Positions 16,812-23,481 of a DNA stretch of 64,000 nucleotides are shown in pieces (within the stretch, counting starts at the first letter, position 1; every line of letters begins with the position of its first letter). The position numbers and the translations under genes were made by a program. The stretch spans positions 62,001 through 126,000 of the forward strand of contig CALUOP010000006.1 in the NCBI GenBank assembly GCA_944322305.1, given 5' to 3'. Source of the DNA: an uncultured Coriobacteriaceae bacterium (GTDB lineage Bacteria; Actinomycetota; Coriobacteriia; Coriobacteriales; Coriobacteriaceae). The notes beneath the pieces were generated by a model. That model was not told the DNA's origin, did no database searches, and saw only the letters and a program-made list of their open reading frames with translations.

Positions 16812-17726
16812 TCACTTTTTTAAAAATGCCGCGTAAAGTCGCCAAAGTCCTTCTAATTCATTTGGATATCTAGTTTCAACAAGCGCCGCTTTGAATGCGT
16901 GTTCTCCGATATGTAAAGCGGCCACAGAATATGACTTATGCCTAGCAGCAATCTCAATAACTTCTTCTCCATCAGCTATCATGGAAATATGCGGTTTTGC
17001 TTTTGACCCTCTTTTCGTGGGTAGCTGTTCCAATTTGAGCGAGACGTGAAACGGTGTTTTCAAATTGCGTTTTTTAAGCCACTTGTTTTCTGACGGCACG
17101 CCTATATACTGGTCGACTATGTCGAATCCAGTAATATTTCCCAGGCCTAACGCGCTAGATATCTTCTTGTCAGTCTCCTCTGCATAACGCTTCTTTCTTA
17201 TTTCGTAATCACGTTGCTGTCTCTTCAATTCCTTTTCAATGGCTTCCTCGGTCATGAGAATATGGAGCTCTATATCCCCTTTTCCCATCCTTGGTCTGGA
17301 TATGGCACACGGAATCTTCTGACCGATCGAATATCCGGCTTTCTGTAAGTATTTCTTGTAAATCAATGAAATAGCAACGTTGTTATCGTCAACCAAGGCG
17401 TATTGATCATTTGAGGCAAACGTCCAGTCTTGCGGAAGAATGGCGTCCTTTTGTGGTATCGCCCTTACTCCTATTGTGTCACCGGAAATTTTTAAAAGAA
17501 GATCTTGGAAGTAAGAGCAGGCACTTGCACGCATTGCATTTTGTATACTGCTTCCGCATTCTGCCCACCGATAGCCATTTTTGTCTCTTTTCGTTTCAGC
17601 AGCATAAAGCCAGCTGCGGCATCCACCTGATTCAAGTACAGGGACTTTTGGGCACACGTACCCACGGGTTTTAGATGGATTTTCATTATGGATAATGCTA
17701 GAAGCTAGCAATTTAAAAAAACCCAT
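16812..17726 (-). CDS. AT-rich accessory gene between repressor and integrase; unknown
   Basis: 304 aa, clearly richer in A+T and in Lys/Ile/Asn codons than its neighbours, which suggests separate acquisition. The start at 17726 has GGGAG upstream and lies just after the repressor stop; a longer reading overlaps the repressor. Visible features: three N-terminal Cys (YVCPK, GGCRSW, AECGSS), a middle region ending SIGQKIPCAISRPRMGKG, a charged helix (about 195-230: EKELKRQQRDYEIRKKRY) and a C-terminal domain. No family recognised. Expressed with the repressor in the lysogen, it occupies the classic slot for lysogenic-conversion or superinfection-exclusion genes; that role is an inference. Confidence 0.7.
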   Translation of the reverse strand: MGFFKLLASSIIHNENPSKTRGYVCPKVPVLESGGCRSWLYAAETKRDKNGYRWAECGSSIQNAMRASACSYFQDLLLKISGDTIGVRAIPQKDAILPQDWTFASNDQYALVDDNNVAISLIYKKYLQKAGYSIGQKIPCAISRPRMGKGDIELHILMTEEAIEKELKRQQRDYEIRKKRYAEETDKKISSALGLGNITGFDIVDQYIGVPSENKWLKKRNLKTPFHVSLKLEQLPTKRGSKAKPHISMIADGEEVIEIAARHKSYSVAALHIGEHAFKAALVETRYPNELEGLWRLYAAFLKK

Positions 17727-17755
17727 ATGCCCCACTCTCCCAAGAAAGTTGCTGC

Positions 17756-18430
17756 CTACTGAGTTATGTCCTCTTGTGATTGAAACCACACGACTACTCC
17801 GACGGTTCTAACCGGCGGATCGTCCTGGGTAACGATGATGTCCGGGTACTCGCTGAAGCTGTCTGCGGTCAGCATCAGGGTGGAGCTGCCTCGCATGTAG
17901 ACGCGGAGCACGCTTCTGCCATCCTCGAACTCGGCGACTACGGCGCTGCCGTTGCGCGGCTCTATGGACGGGTCGACCAATATGTGGCAGCCGTCTGGGT
18001 AGCGCCGGTTCATGCAGTCGCCCTCCACTTTCAGGGCGAAGCAGTTGGGATGGCGCGAGACTACGCCCTCAGGGAACTCCACCTCGTAGGAGCTTTCCTC
18101 TTCGTCCATGGTGGAGCCTGCGTGCGTGTGGCCTAAAACTCGCAGGGGCACCATGGCGGAGGTTCCGCGCACAGGGATGGCGTTGGGTGGTAGGACGGTG
18201 GAGAGAGGCATACGTTCAGAACCAGCCAAGCCGAATCTGGATGACTTTATGTCCTCTGGGTCAATGCCGAACAGCTCAACCATCTTCGCGACGTGTCGAT
18301 CACGAATAGCGATTTTATCGGTCTCCCATCGATGAACAGATTCGCGCGTCACGCCTAGTTTTTCTGCAAGTTCGTCCTGAGTGAGGCCGAACCTGTCTCG
18401 TAGTGCTCTGATGTTCGTTCCTACGCTCAT
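17756..18430 (-). CDS. CI-like repressor: HTH plus degenerate S24 domain
   Basis: 224 aa. Residues 1-65 are an XRE helix-turn-helix (GLTQDELAEKLGVTRESVHRW). Residues about 110-220 follow the LexA/CI S24 peptidase fold, but the nucleophile motif reads VEGDCMNRRYPDG, with Cys in place of Ser, and the Lys position reads VLRVYMRG, with Arg. Self-cleavage by the standard Ser-Lys dyad is therefore doubtful. The gene is divergent from cro with a shared operator region at 18467-18542. It maintains lysogeny by repressing the early promoter. Confidence 0.88.
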   Translation of the reverse strand: MSVGTNIRALRDRFGLTQDELAEKLGVTRESVHRWETDKIAIRDRHVAKMVELFGIDPEDIKSSRFGLAGSERMPLSTVLPPNAIPVRGTSAMVPLRVLGHTHAGSTMDEEESSYEVEFPEGVVSRHPNCFALKVEGDCMNRRYPDGCHILVDPSIEPRNGSAVVAEFEDGRSVLRVYMRGSSTLMLTADSFSEYPDIIVTQDDPPVRTVGVVVWFQSQEDITQ

Positions 18431-18466
18431 TTTTTCTCCTAATGATTTATAAAGTCATGCTGCTTG

Positions 18467-18543
18467 TATTATTACGCCACTTTAGAAAGAAGAAAAGAAT
18501 CTTATAAAATCACTATTGCATTTGAAAAAAGTGACGTTATACT
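18467..18543. promoter_or_regulatory. CI/Cro operator-promoter region
   Basis: The early rightward promoter is TTGCAT (18516-18521), 16 bases, TATACT (18538-18543). GTGACGTTATAC (18531-18542) overlaps its -10; a related site GTGGCGTAATAATA is present on the minus strand (18467-18480), near a TAATAAT box that could serve the repressor promoter. A third copy, GTGACGTTAAAC, lies at 18804-18815. The three similar sites are probably operators. Confidence 0.6.
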
Positions 18544-18572
18544 TTGAATCACGCAAAGAGGAAGGAGGTACG

Positions 18573-18821
18573 ATGAAGCGAGCGGTTAATTCCAAGATGA
18601 TCAAAGCAGCTCGTGTTGCCAGTGGCATTACACAGGAGCAAGCGGCTGAGATCATCGATACTTCTACTCCGACATATATCGCCCGCGAACGGGTTCCCGG
18701 AGCATTCACCATCGATGAGCTTTCAAGTCTTTACGAGAAGTTCAACGATGATGGAAAGCGCATCGTAGCCAGTTTCGTGAGCGATATTTTTTTGCCCAGA
18801 AGTGTGACGTTAAACGTCTAG
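18573..18821 (+). CDS. Cro-like HTH regulator
   Basis: 82 aa. GAAGGAGG precedes the ATG at 18573; an upstream in-frame ATG at 18516 lies inside the promoter and is rejected. The XRE-type helix-turn-helix is around MIKAARVASGITQEQAAEII. Divergent from CI, first gene of the early rightward transcript, so the lysis-lysogeny antagonist of CI. An operator-like site overlaps its last codons. Confidence 0.78.
   Translation: MKRAVNSKMIKAARVASGITQEQAAEIIDTSTPTYIARERVPGAFTIDELSSLYEKFNDDGKRIVASFVSDIFLPRSVTLNV
18804..18815 (+). promoter_or_regulatory. Third CI/Cro-like operator
   Basis: GTGACGTTAAAC repeats ten of twelve bases of the site at 18531-18542. It overlaps the end of cro, 31 bases before the next start, where bound repressor could block elongation or loop to the main operators. 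Confidence 0.45.
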
Positions 18822-18845
18822 TCTCTAGGGAGAAGGGAGGACTGC

Positions 18846-19241
18846 ATGACCAAGCTAACCATCGCCGACGAAGCCCGCGATCTCTACGACCTGGCTACGC
18901 TCCTCGCTTTAGACGTGGCCGCGCAGCTTGTCGTGAACGGGCGCGGGGACGCGCTGACCGTCTCGAGGGCCGTGACGCAGAGGGACGCAGCGAAGAATCT
19001 TCTCGACGCTCTTTCCGCCTCAGACCTCGGCAGCATCGAGCTGCCCGAGCGTCAGATTGACGCAGCCGGCTGCGGCGCCGTCATCGACGCGATGCTCGCC
19101 GACAAGGGGAGCGCCCTAAGCAAGTCGATGTGCCTCGCGAACCTAGACGCGATCGAGGGCATCCTCGACGAGGCACACGCGAGCCCCGAGTTCTACAAGG
19201 CACTCGAGGACATGAGACGCGAGGCCCTGTCTTCCGATTAG
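18846..19241 (+). CDS. Unknown early protein (131 aa)
   Basis: A good GGGAGGACTGC precedes the ATG. The protein is helical, acidic, with two Cys, and has no motif I recognise. It starts 24 bases after cro, so it belongs to the immediate-early transcript. It is the last coding gene before the structured 0.6 kb segment. Confidence 0.7.
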   Translation: MTKLTIADEARDLYDLATLLALDVAAQLVVNGRGDALTVSRAVTQRDAAKNLLDALSASDLGSIELPERQIDAAGCGAVIDAMLADKGSALSKSMCLANLDAIEGILDEAHASPEFYKALEDMRREALSSD

Positions 19242-19254
19242 CGGGCTCGGCACC

Positions 19255-19862
19255 TTGACAAGCGCCTCGCGGTCTGAGGCATACCGGGAATAGCGCAGGG
19301 AAAAGCCGCTGCCGCGCTCGGCGGAGAGTAAGCGCGGAGCACCGAATGAGCCGAGAGAGGGCGACGGAGGGTCACGTGAATGGCCGTAACCCACCCGCCG
19401 TCAGGCGTTTCTCTCTCCATCCCAGGCGGCCCAGCGTGGTTGAGAGCCACACCGCCTCCGTGCGGATGCGGTACGGAGCCAAGCCTTCTCAGGGGCTGGA
19501 TGCTCCCGCCGGGTCGGTACCTCCCCATCCGAAGGACAGGAACCGTCAGTCTTTGAGCTGCCCAAGCTCTGCGGCACTAACGGGTTAGGAGAGGCCGCGT
19601 CCTCAAAATGTCGGTCAAAAAGACCACCTCCAAAACTCGAAGGTTCGAGGACGCCGACGATTTTACGGCGGATCCGCCGTCCTCTACCGGCTCATTCGGC
19701 AAACAGAGAAACGCGCCGTTCCGGCGGCGCGCACGGTTGTGAAACGGCTCCCCACGGGCGACCACACAAGAGCAGGCCCGGGGGCTGGCGGCGTCTCCTT
19801 CCGCCGTAAGCCGGGACAGCAGGCGATGGCCGTGCGCGGCGCCGGGGCGGCGCTGAGGATCG
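19255..19862 (+). ncRNA. Candidate large structured non-coding RNA (about 0.6 kb)
   Basis: No plausible protein gene fits this 630-base gap, but it is dense with stems. Examples: GAGAGA/TCTCTC (19353-19358 with 19412-19417) enclosing GACGG/CCGTC (19363-19367 with 19398-19402) and GGGT/ACCC; GGCGG/CCGCC enclosing GTGG/CCAC (19425-19456); CTCCGT/ACGGAG (19456-19478); GGTC/GACC (19613-19625); CTCGA-AGGT-TCGAG (19636-19649); GAGGAC/GTCCTC (19647-19684); CGCGCC/GGCGCG (19712-19731). TTGACA at 19255-19260 offers a -35, with a poor -10 near 19280. The scale recalls large ornate phage RNAs such as GOLLD and ROOL; membership is not shown. Ends are estimates. Confidence 0.5.
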
Positions 19863-19874
19863 ATGGGAGGTGCT

Positions 19875-20126
19875 ATGGAGAGGAGGAGCTACACGGCGGC
19901 GCAGATCGCTGCGGCCTGCGCGCTCAGCGCCGGCTCCGTTCGGAAGGCCATGAGCGAGGGCTTCCTTGCGTCGAGGACGCCGCTTGGGAAGACGAGGCCG
20001 CGCCATTCGACCGCTGCGGAGGTCGAGGAGTGGTTCGGCGGGCCGACCATCTACCCGCTCGACATGTTCAACGCGAAAGGCCGGCCCCTGGCAGGGCCGG
20101 CGCAAAAGGAGGCGCAGGTTGCCTAG
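19875..20126 (+). CDS. Small HTH protein, excisionase-like
   Basis: 83 aa. GGGAGG six bases upstream selects the ATG at 19875 over an in-frame ATG at 19863. The sequence YTAAQIAAACALSAGSVRKA followed by a basic wing (PLGKTRPRHS) and EVEEWFGG is the winged-helix pattern of MerR/AlpA/Xis-type DNA-binding proteins. It could be the excisionase or an early regulator; no other Xis candidate lies near int. Confidence 0.6.
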   Translation: MERRSYTAAQIAAACALSAGSVRKAMSEGFLASRTPLGKTRPRHSTAAEVEEWFGGPTIYPLDMFNAKGRPLAGPAQKEAQVA

Positions 20127-20161
20127 CAAGCGATATACCTGCGCAGATAGGAGTTTACCAC

Positions 20162-20254
20162 ATGGATACGTACACGTTCAGGTGCGCCTTCTGGGGCGCG
20201 CTTCTCATGCTGACGATCACGGGGACGCTGGCATACGGCGTCCTCCACCTGTAG
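20162..20254 (+). CDS. 30-residue membrane peptide
   Basis: An AGGAG site precedes the ATG at 20162. The peptide is one hydrophobic helix (about residues 9-28) with a short polar N-terminus (MDTYTFRC). Its stop is eight bases before the next gene. Such single-span peptides in early phage operons often act on host membrane proteins; no specific function can be given. Confidence 0.5.
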   Translation: MDTYTFRCAFWGALLMLTITGTLAYGVLHL

Positions 20255-20262
20255 GAGGGCCC

Positions 20263-20487
20263 ATGTACGAGATCTTCGTAATCTACAGCAAGTACACCAA
20301 GGAGCCGTCGATGGCCTTCTCGTCCCGCGAGGAGGCGGAGGCGACGCTGGAGGCCTTCGGCGGCGACCGCGAGATCAAGGCCGTGCCGGTCAAGCTCAGC
20401 GGCCCGAAGCAGCCGAACAAGCCGTGGGAGTTCTCGAAGTGGAACCCGCGGGGCTACTACGCGGGGAAGGGGGAGGCCGATGAGTAA
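20263..20487 (+). CDS. Unknown early protein (74 aa)
   Basis: GTAGGAGG precedes the ATG at 20263. The protein begins MYEIFVIYSKYTKEPSMAF and contains SSREEAEATLEAFGGDREIK, the look of a small alpha-beta protein. It overlaps the next start by eight bases. Not recognised. Confidence 0.6.
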   Translation: MYEIFVIYSKYTKEPSMAFSSREEAEATLEAFGGDREIKAVPVKLSGPKQPNKPWEFSKWNPRGYYAGKGEADE

Positions 20488-21013
20488 CCCCGACGGCCTC
20501 GACCTCCAGAGGCTCGCCCTGGCCGAGGCCGTGGTGAAGTCCTGCAAGGACGTGACGAGCACCAAGGGCGGCCCGCACGGCGCGCCGAACCTCCGCACGG
20601 AGGCCGACGACGCGCTGCGCTCGGCTTTCGAGGCCAGCGGCGTAGACCGCATGCGCATCATGGTGAACGGCCGCGAGGTCGGCACGCTGAGCGCGCGCGT
20701 CTCGAAGCCGGTCGAGGGAACCGAGGTCATGGTCGGCGACGTCGAGGCATTCGTGCGCTGGCTGCGCGAGAGCGACGGCGGGCTCGACGCATTGCGCCGC
20801 GTCGTGTACGCGGACTACGGCGCGTGCCGGAAGCTCGTGGAGGCCGCGACGGCGGACGGCGAGCTGCCGGACGGGTGCCGCGTCGTGGAGCGCAGGGAGC
20901 CGGCGCGCTGGCTCGGAACCGCGCTCAAGGTCAGCCCGCAGGAAGTGGCGACCGCTCTCGCCGGCGAGCTGCCGCAGGCCATCGCCGGGCTCATCTCCGG
21001 GGAGGTGGAGTAG
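20480..21013 (+). CDS. Unknown early protein (177 aa)
   Basis: Starts MSNPDGLDLQRLALAEAVVK, overlapping its upstream neighbour. A central segment (RMRIMVNGREVGTLSARVSK) may be a small beta domain; the rest is helical. Position just before recombination genes suggests a role in DNA metabolism or nuclease inhibition, but nothing diagnostic is visible. Confidence 0.6.
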   Translation: MSNPDGLDLQRLALAEAVVKSCKDVTSTKGGPHGAPNLRTEADDALRSAFEASGVDRMRIMVNGREVGTLSARVSKPVEGTEVMVGDVEAFVRWLRESDGGLDALRRVVYADYGACRKLVEAATADGELPDGCRVVERREPARWLGTALKVSPQEVATALAGELPQAIAGLISGEVE

Positions 21014-21181
21014 GTGGAAAAGTACCTCGAACACGGCGACTACACCGTGGCCGGCGAGCTGACCGTGACCATCACGCTGGCCGAGTACCGCGAGCTGCTG
21101 CGCATCTCCACCCTCTACGAACAGGAGCGGCTTGCCGGGCCGCGCCCGGTCTCGCTGGACAACACGAGGGAAGTTGAGTAA
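21014..21181 (+). CDS. Small early protein (55 aa)
   Basis: GTG at 21014 directly follows the previous stop, with GGAGGTGGAG upstream. Reads MEKYLEHGDYTVAGELTVTI with a helix LAEYRELLRISTLYEQERL. It ends one base before the next GTG, consistent with translational coupling. Function unknown. Confidence 0.55.
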   Translation: MEKYLEHGDYTVAGELTVTITLAEYRELLRISTLYEQERLAGPRPVSLDNTREVE

Positions 21182-21724
21182 GTGGGCGAGGCGTGGCGTG
21201 ACATCCCTGGGACGGGCGGGATGTACCAGGCAAGCGACTCCGGAAGGATCAGAAGCCACAAAACGGGCCATTACCACGTAATGAAGGCCAAGCACAACCG
21301 CATGACCGGATACGACTACGTGATACTCCACCTATCGTCAGGCCCCGTAACCAGGTCGATCCACCGACTTGTCGCTTCGGCGTTTCTGGAGAACCCGGGC
21401 TGTCTTCCGGAGGTCAACCACATCAACGAGGACAAGACCGACAACCGGCCGTCAAACCTCGAGTGGGTGTCGTCCCGTGCAAACAACGAGCACAGCAAGT
21501 GGAAGAGGCAGAAGCCGGTTGAGATGTTCACCGTTGACGGCGAATATCTAGCGACCTTCGCAAGCGGTGCAATAGCGGCGAACCTGCTAGGGGTGGGAAA
21601 GTCGCGCATATGCAGTGTGCTTAAAAACGAGGGAACGACCTGCAAGGGATTCATCTTCAAGTATGGAAAGGGGAAGCCGAATGAGTATCCCGGTCTTGAT
21701 ACTCGGAGAGCCGGGAAGCGGTAA
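21182..21724 (+). CDS. HNH homing endonuclease (NUMOD4-HNH-NUMOD1)
   Basis: 180 aa. Residues 4-28 (WRDIPGTGGMYQASDSGRIR) are a NUMOD4 DNA-binding motif; residues about 58-100 are an HNH nuclease (HRLVASAFLENP, then EVNHINEDKTDNRPSNLEW); residues about 117-150 (VEMFTVDGEYLATFASGAIA) are a NUMOD1 helix. Free-standing homing enzymes of this kind nick or cut related genomes lacking them and spread by repair. It is slightly AT-richer than its neighbours, overlaps the next gene by 44 bases, and looks inserted into the recombination operon. Confidence 0.9.
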   Translation: MGEAWRDIPGTGGMYQASDSGRIRSHKTGHYHVMKAKHNRMTGYDYVILHLSSGPVTRSIHRLVASAFLENPGCLPEVNHINEDKTDNRPSNLEWVSSRANNEHSKWKRQKPVEMFTVDGEYLATFASGAIAANLLGVGKSRICSVLKNEGTTCKGFIFKYGKGKPNEYPGLDTRRAGKR

Positions 21725-22340
21725 GTCTTCCAGCCTCCGCAACTTCGAGCCCGACGAGATGGCCGTGATCCAGACCATCGCGAAGCCGCTGCCGTTCAGG
21801 AGCAGCCTGAAGGTGGCGAGGTCGCGGGACTTCGAGACGGTCAAGTCGTGGCTCGTCAACACGCGGGGCTTCCGGGCCATGGCCGTCGACGACTTCGGGT
21901 ACCTCATCACGGACACGTACATGCGATACAGCTACGGCCCCGAGAAGCTCCGCGACCAGTACGAGGTGTACAAGATCATAGGCGGCGAGGTCTACAACCT
22001 GGTGAACGCCCTCAATGAGGACGGGCAGGACGACCGGATCGTCTACCTGACAATGCACATCGAGCGAGACAACTTCGGGAACATCGAGCCGGCGACGATC
22101 GGAAAGCTCCTGAACGAGAAGGTCAAGCTCATAGGCATGTTCACCGTCGTTGTCATGGCAACGAGCGAGGGCGGCGATTACCGGTTCGTGACGAACGGCC
22201 AGCCGCTCAAGTCCCCGCAGGGGATGCTGCCGCAGGAGATGCCAAACGACCTCAAAGAGGTCGACAGGATGATAAGGGACTACTGGGGCCTGAAGCCCCT
22301 TACAGACAAGGAGGACGAAATTGAGACCGATCAATCTTAA
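21681..22340 (+). CDS. P-loop recombination ATPase (Sak4-like / AAA_24)
   Basis: 219 aa. Walker A is LGEPGSGKSSS at residues 8-16; Walker B-like AVDDFGYL lies near residue 71. Phage ATPases of this group act as RecA-like recombinases in single-strand annealing, usually paired with an SSB-like protein, which is exactly what follows. The ATG at 21681 lies inside the HNH gene, with GGGAAG upstream. It overlaps the next gene by 20 bases. Confidence 0.75.
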   Translation: MSIPVLILGEPGSGKSSSLRNFEPDEMAVIQTIAKPLPFRSSLKVARSRDFETVKSWLVNTRGFRAMAVDDFGYLITDTYMRYSYGPEKLRDQYEVYKIIGGEVYNLVNALNEDGQDDRIVYLTMHIERDNFGNIEPATIGKLLNEKVKLIGMFTVVVMATSEGGDYRFVTNGQPLKSPQGMLPQEMPNDLKEVDRMIRDYWGLKPLTDKEDEIETDQS

Positions 22341-22956
22341 CAACGTGGTGGAGCAGTCCGAGGGCGAGTTCCCGACGCTCGAGCCGGGCGCGTATCCCTG
22401 CCTCATCACGGCGGTGGAGGACTTCCCCGCCAAGGAGTACCTGCGCGTGCTCGTGGACATCTCCATGGGCGAGCGCGCGAACTACTTCAGCGACAAGTTC
22501 TACGCCGACAAGCCCTTCGCCCACTCGCTGGTCTTCTCGTACAAGGAGAGCGCCATGGGCATGCTCAAGGGCAGGCTCCACGTCATCAGCGACTGCAACC
22601 CGGGCGTCGACGCCGAGGCCTTCATCAACGCGGGCAAGGAGCAGGCGCTCGTGGGCCTCGCGGTGGGCGTGGTCTTCCGCCAGGAGGAGTACTACGACGA
22701 GAAGACCGGGGACTTCAAGCTCGGGGCGGCTCGCCCGTCGCGCCTGTGCCGCTTCGACGAGATGGAGCAGGAGAAGAACGCTCACCCGAAGCCGCGCATG
22801 CTGACCGACGACCAGAAGCGCGACGCGCTCAACCGCAAGGGCCTCTCCTACGACGAGTGGAGGGCGCGCAAGGACGGCGCGGCGCGGGCCTCGCACCCGG
22901 CGCCGGGCGTGACGGTGGCGCCGGCGTCGGCGTACACCGGCCCGACGCCTTTCTAG
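22321..22956 (+). CDS. DUF669-like ssDNA-binding protein
   Basis: 211 aa from a TTG start at 22321, supported by AAGGAGG nine bases upstream. The first 140 residues are beta-rich with the pattern GAYPCLITAVEDFPAKEYL and a conserved-looking acidic/aromatic tail follows; the C-terminus is Pro/Ala-rich and ends in PTPF. In phages, DUF669 proteins sit beside Sak4-like ATPases and substitute for SSB in recombination and replication. Confidence 0.65.
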   Translation: MRPINLNNVVEQSEGEFPTLEPGAYPCLITAVEDFPAKEYLRVLVDISMGERANYFSDKFYADKPFAHSLVFSYKESAMGMLKGRLHVISDCNPGVDAEAFINAGKEQALVGLAVGVVFRQEEYYDEKTGDFKLGAARPSRLCRFDEMEQEKNAHPKPRMLTDDQKRDALNRKGLSYDEWRARKDGAARASHPAPGVTVAPASAYTGPTPF

Positions 22957-22959
22957 GGC

Positions 22960-23481
22960 ATGGGCGCCGTCATATACGAGGACACGCGGAACAAGGTGGG
23001 CGCGCACGAGCTGAAGAACGGCTGGTGGCGCGCCCACGGCGTAGAGGTCGTGCGAAAGAAGCTCGACGCCGGCGACTACGCCAGGGACGGGAGCAACGTC
23101 CTGGTGGACACCAAGAAGGACGTGCAGGAGCTGGTCATGGACATTGGCCGCGACCACGCCCGCTTCTCCCGCGAGGTAGAGCGCGCCGAGCGCGCGGGGT
23201 GCCGCCTGGTGATCCTCGTGGAGCAGCACCCGGAGTTCCGCGACCGCCTCAAGCTGGCCGCGTGGCGCTCCACCGTGTGCGGCAGGTGCCGTGTGAGGAG
23301 CTGCGACCCAGCGTCCGACAGGTGCCGGGCGCACCGGTTCAAGCCCATGCAGGGAGCCACGGCCGCCAAGATCATAGAGACCATGGAGCGGGAGCACCTG
23401 GTGCGCTTCCGCTTCTGCAACCGCAGGGACACGGCCCGCGTGATATGCGAGCTGCTAGGGGTGGAGTATGAGCGGATTTGA
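22960..23481 (+). CDS. ERCC4-type nuclease with Cys-cluster insertion
   Basis: 173 aa. The motif series EDTRNK, LDAGDYARDG, VDTKKDVQELVMDI and RAGCRLVILVE follows the XPF/MUS81 ERCC4 fold, which cuts branched DNA. The usual ERKxxxD triad reads DTKKDVQE here, so catalytic geometry is slightly unusual. Residues about 107-125 hold four Cys and a His (CGRCRVRSCDPASDRCRAH), probably a zinc-binding insertion. It likely resolves branched intermediates made by the flanking recombination and replication proteins. The stop overlaps the primase start by 14 bases. Confidence 0.72.
   Translation: MGAVIYEDTRNKVGAHELKNGWWRAHGVEVVRKKLDAGDYARDGSNVLVDTKKDVQELVMDIGRDHARFSREVERAERAGCRLVILVEQHPEFRDRLKLAAWRSTVCGRCRVRSCDPASDRCRAHRFKPMQGATAAKIIETMEREHLVRFRFCNRRDTARVICELLGVEYERI

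Noticed and set aside
16723-16845. Longer integrase start at 16845
   Set aside because: It would translate the 13-bp inverted repeat and lacks a ribosome binding site; 16722 has one.
19631-19650. GGTTCGAGG resembling a tRNA T-arm
   Set aside because: No matching acceptor or anticodon arm around it; it is explained by a local 5-bp hairpin.
19255-19862. Group II or group I intron, tmRNA or RNase P RNA
   Set aside because: I could not find the conserved domain V, P7 core, tmRNA tag or RNase P core sequences, and no intron protein is nearby.
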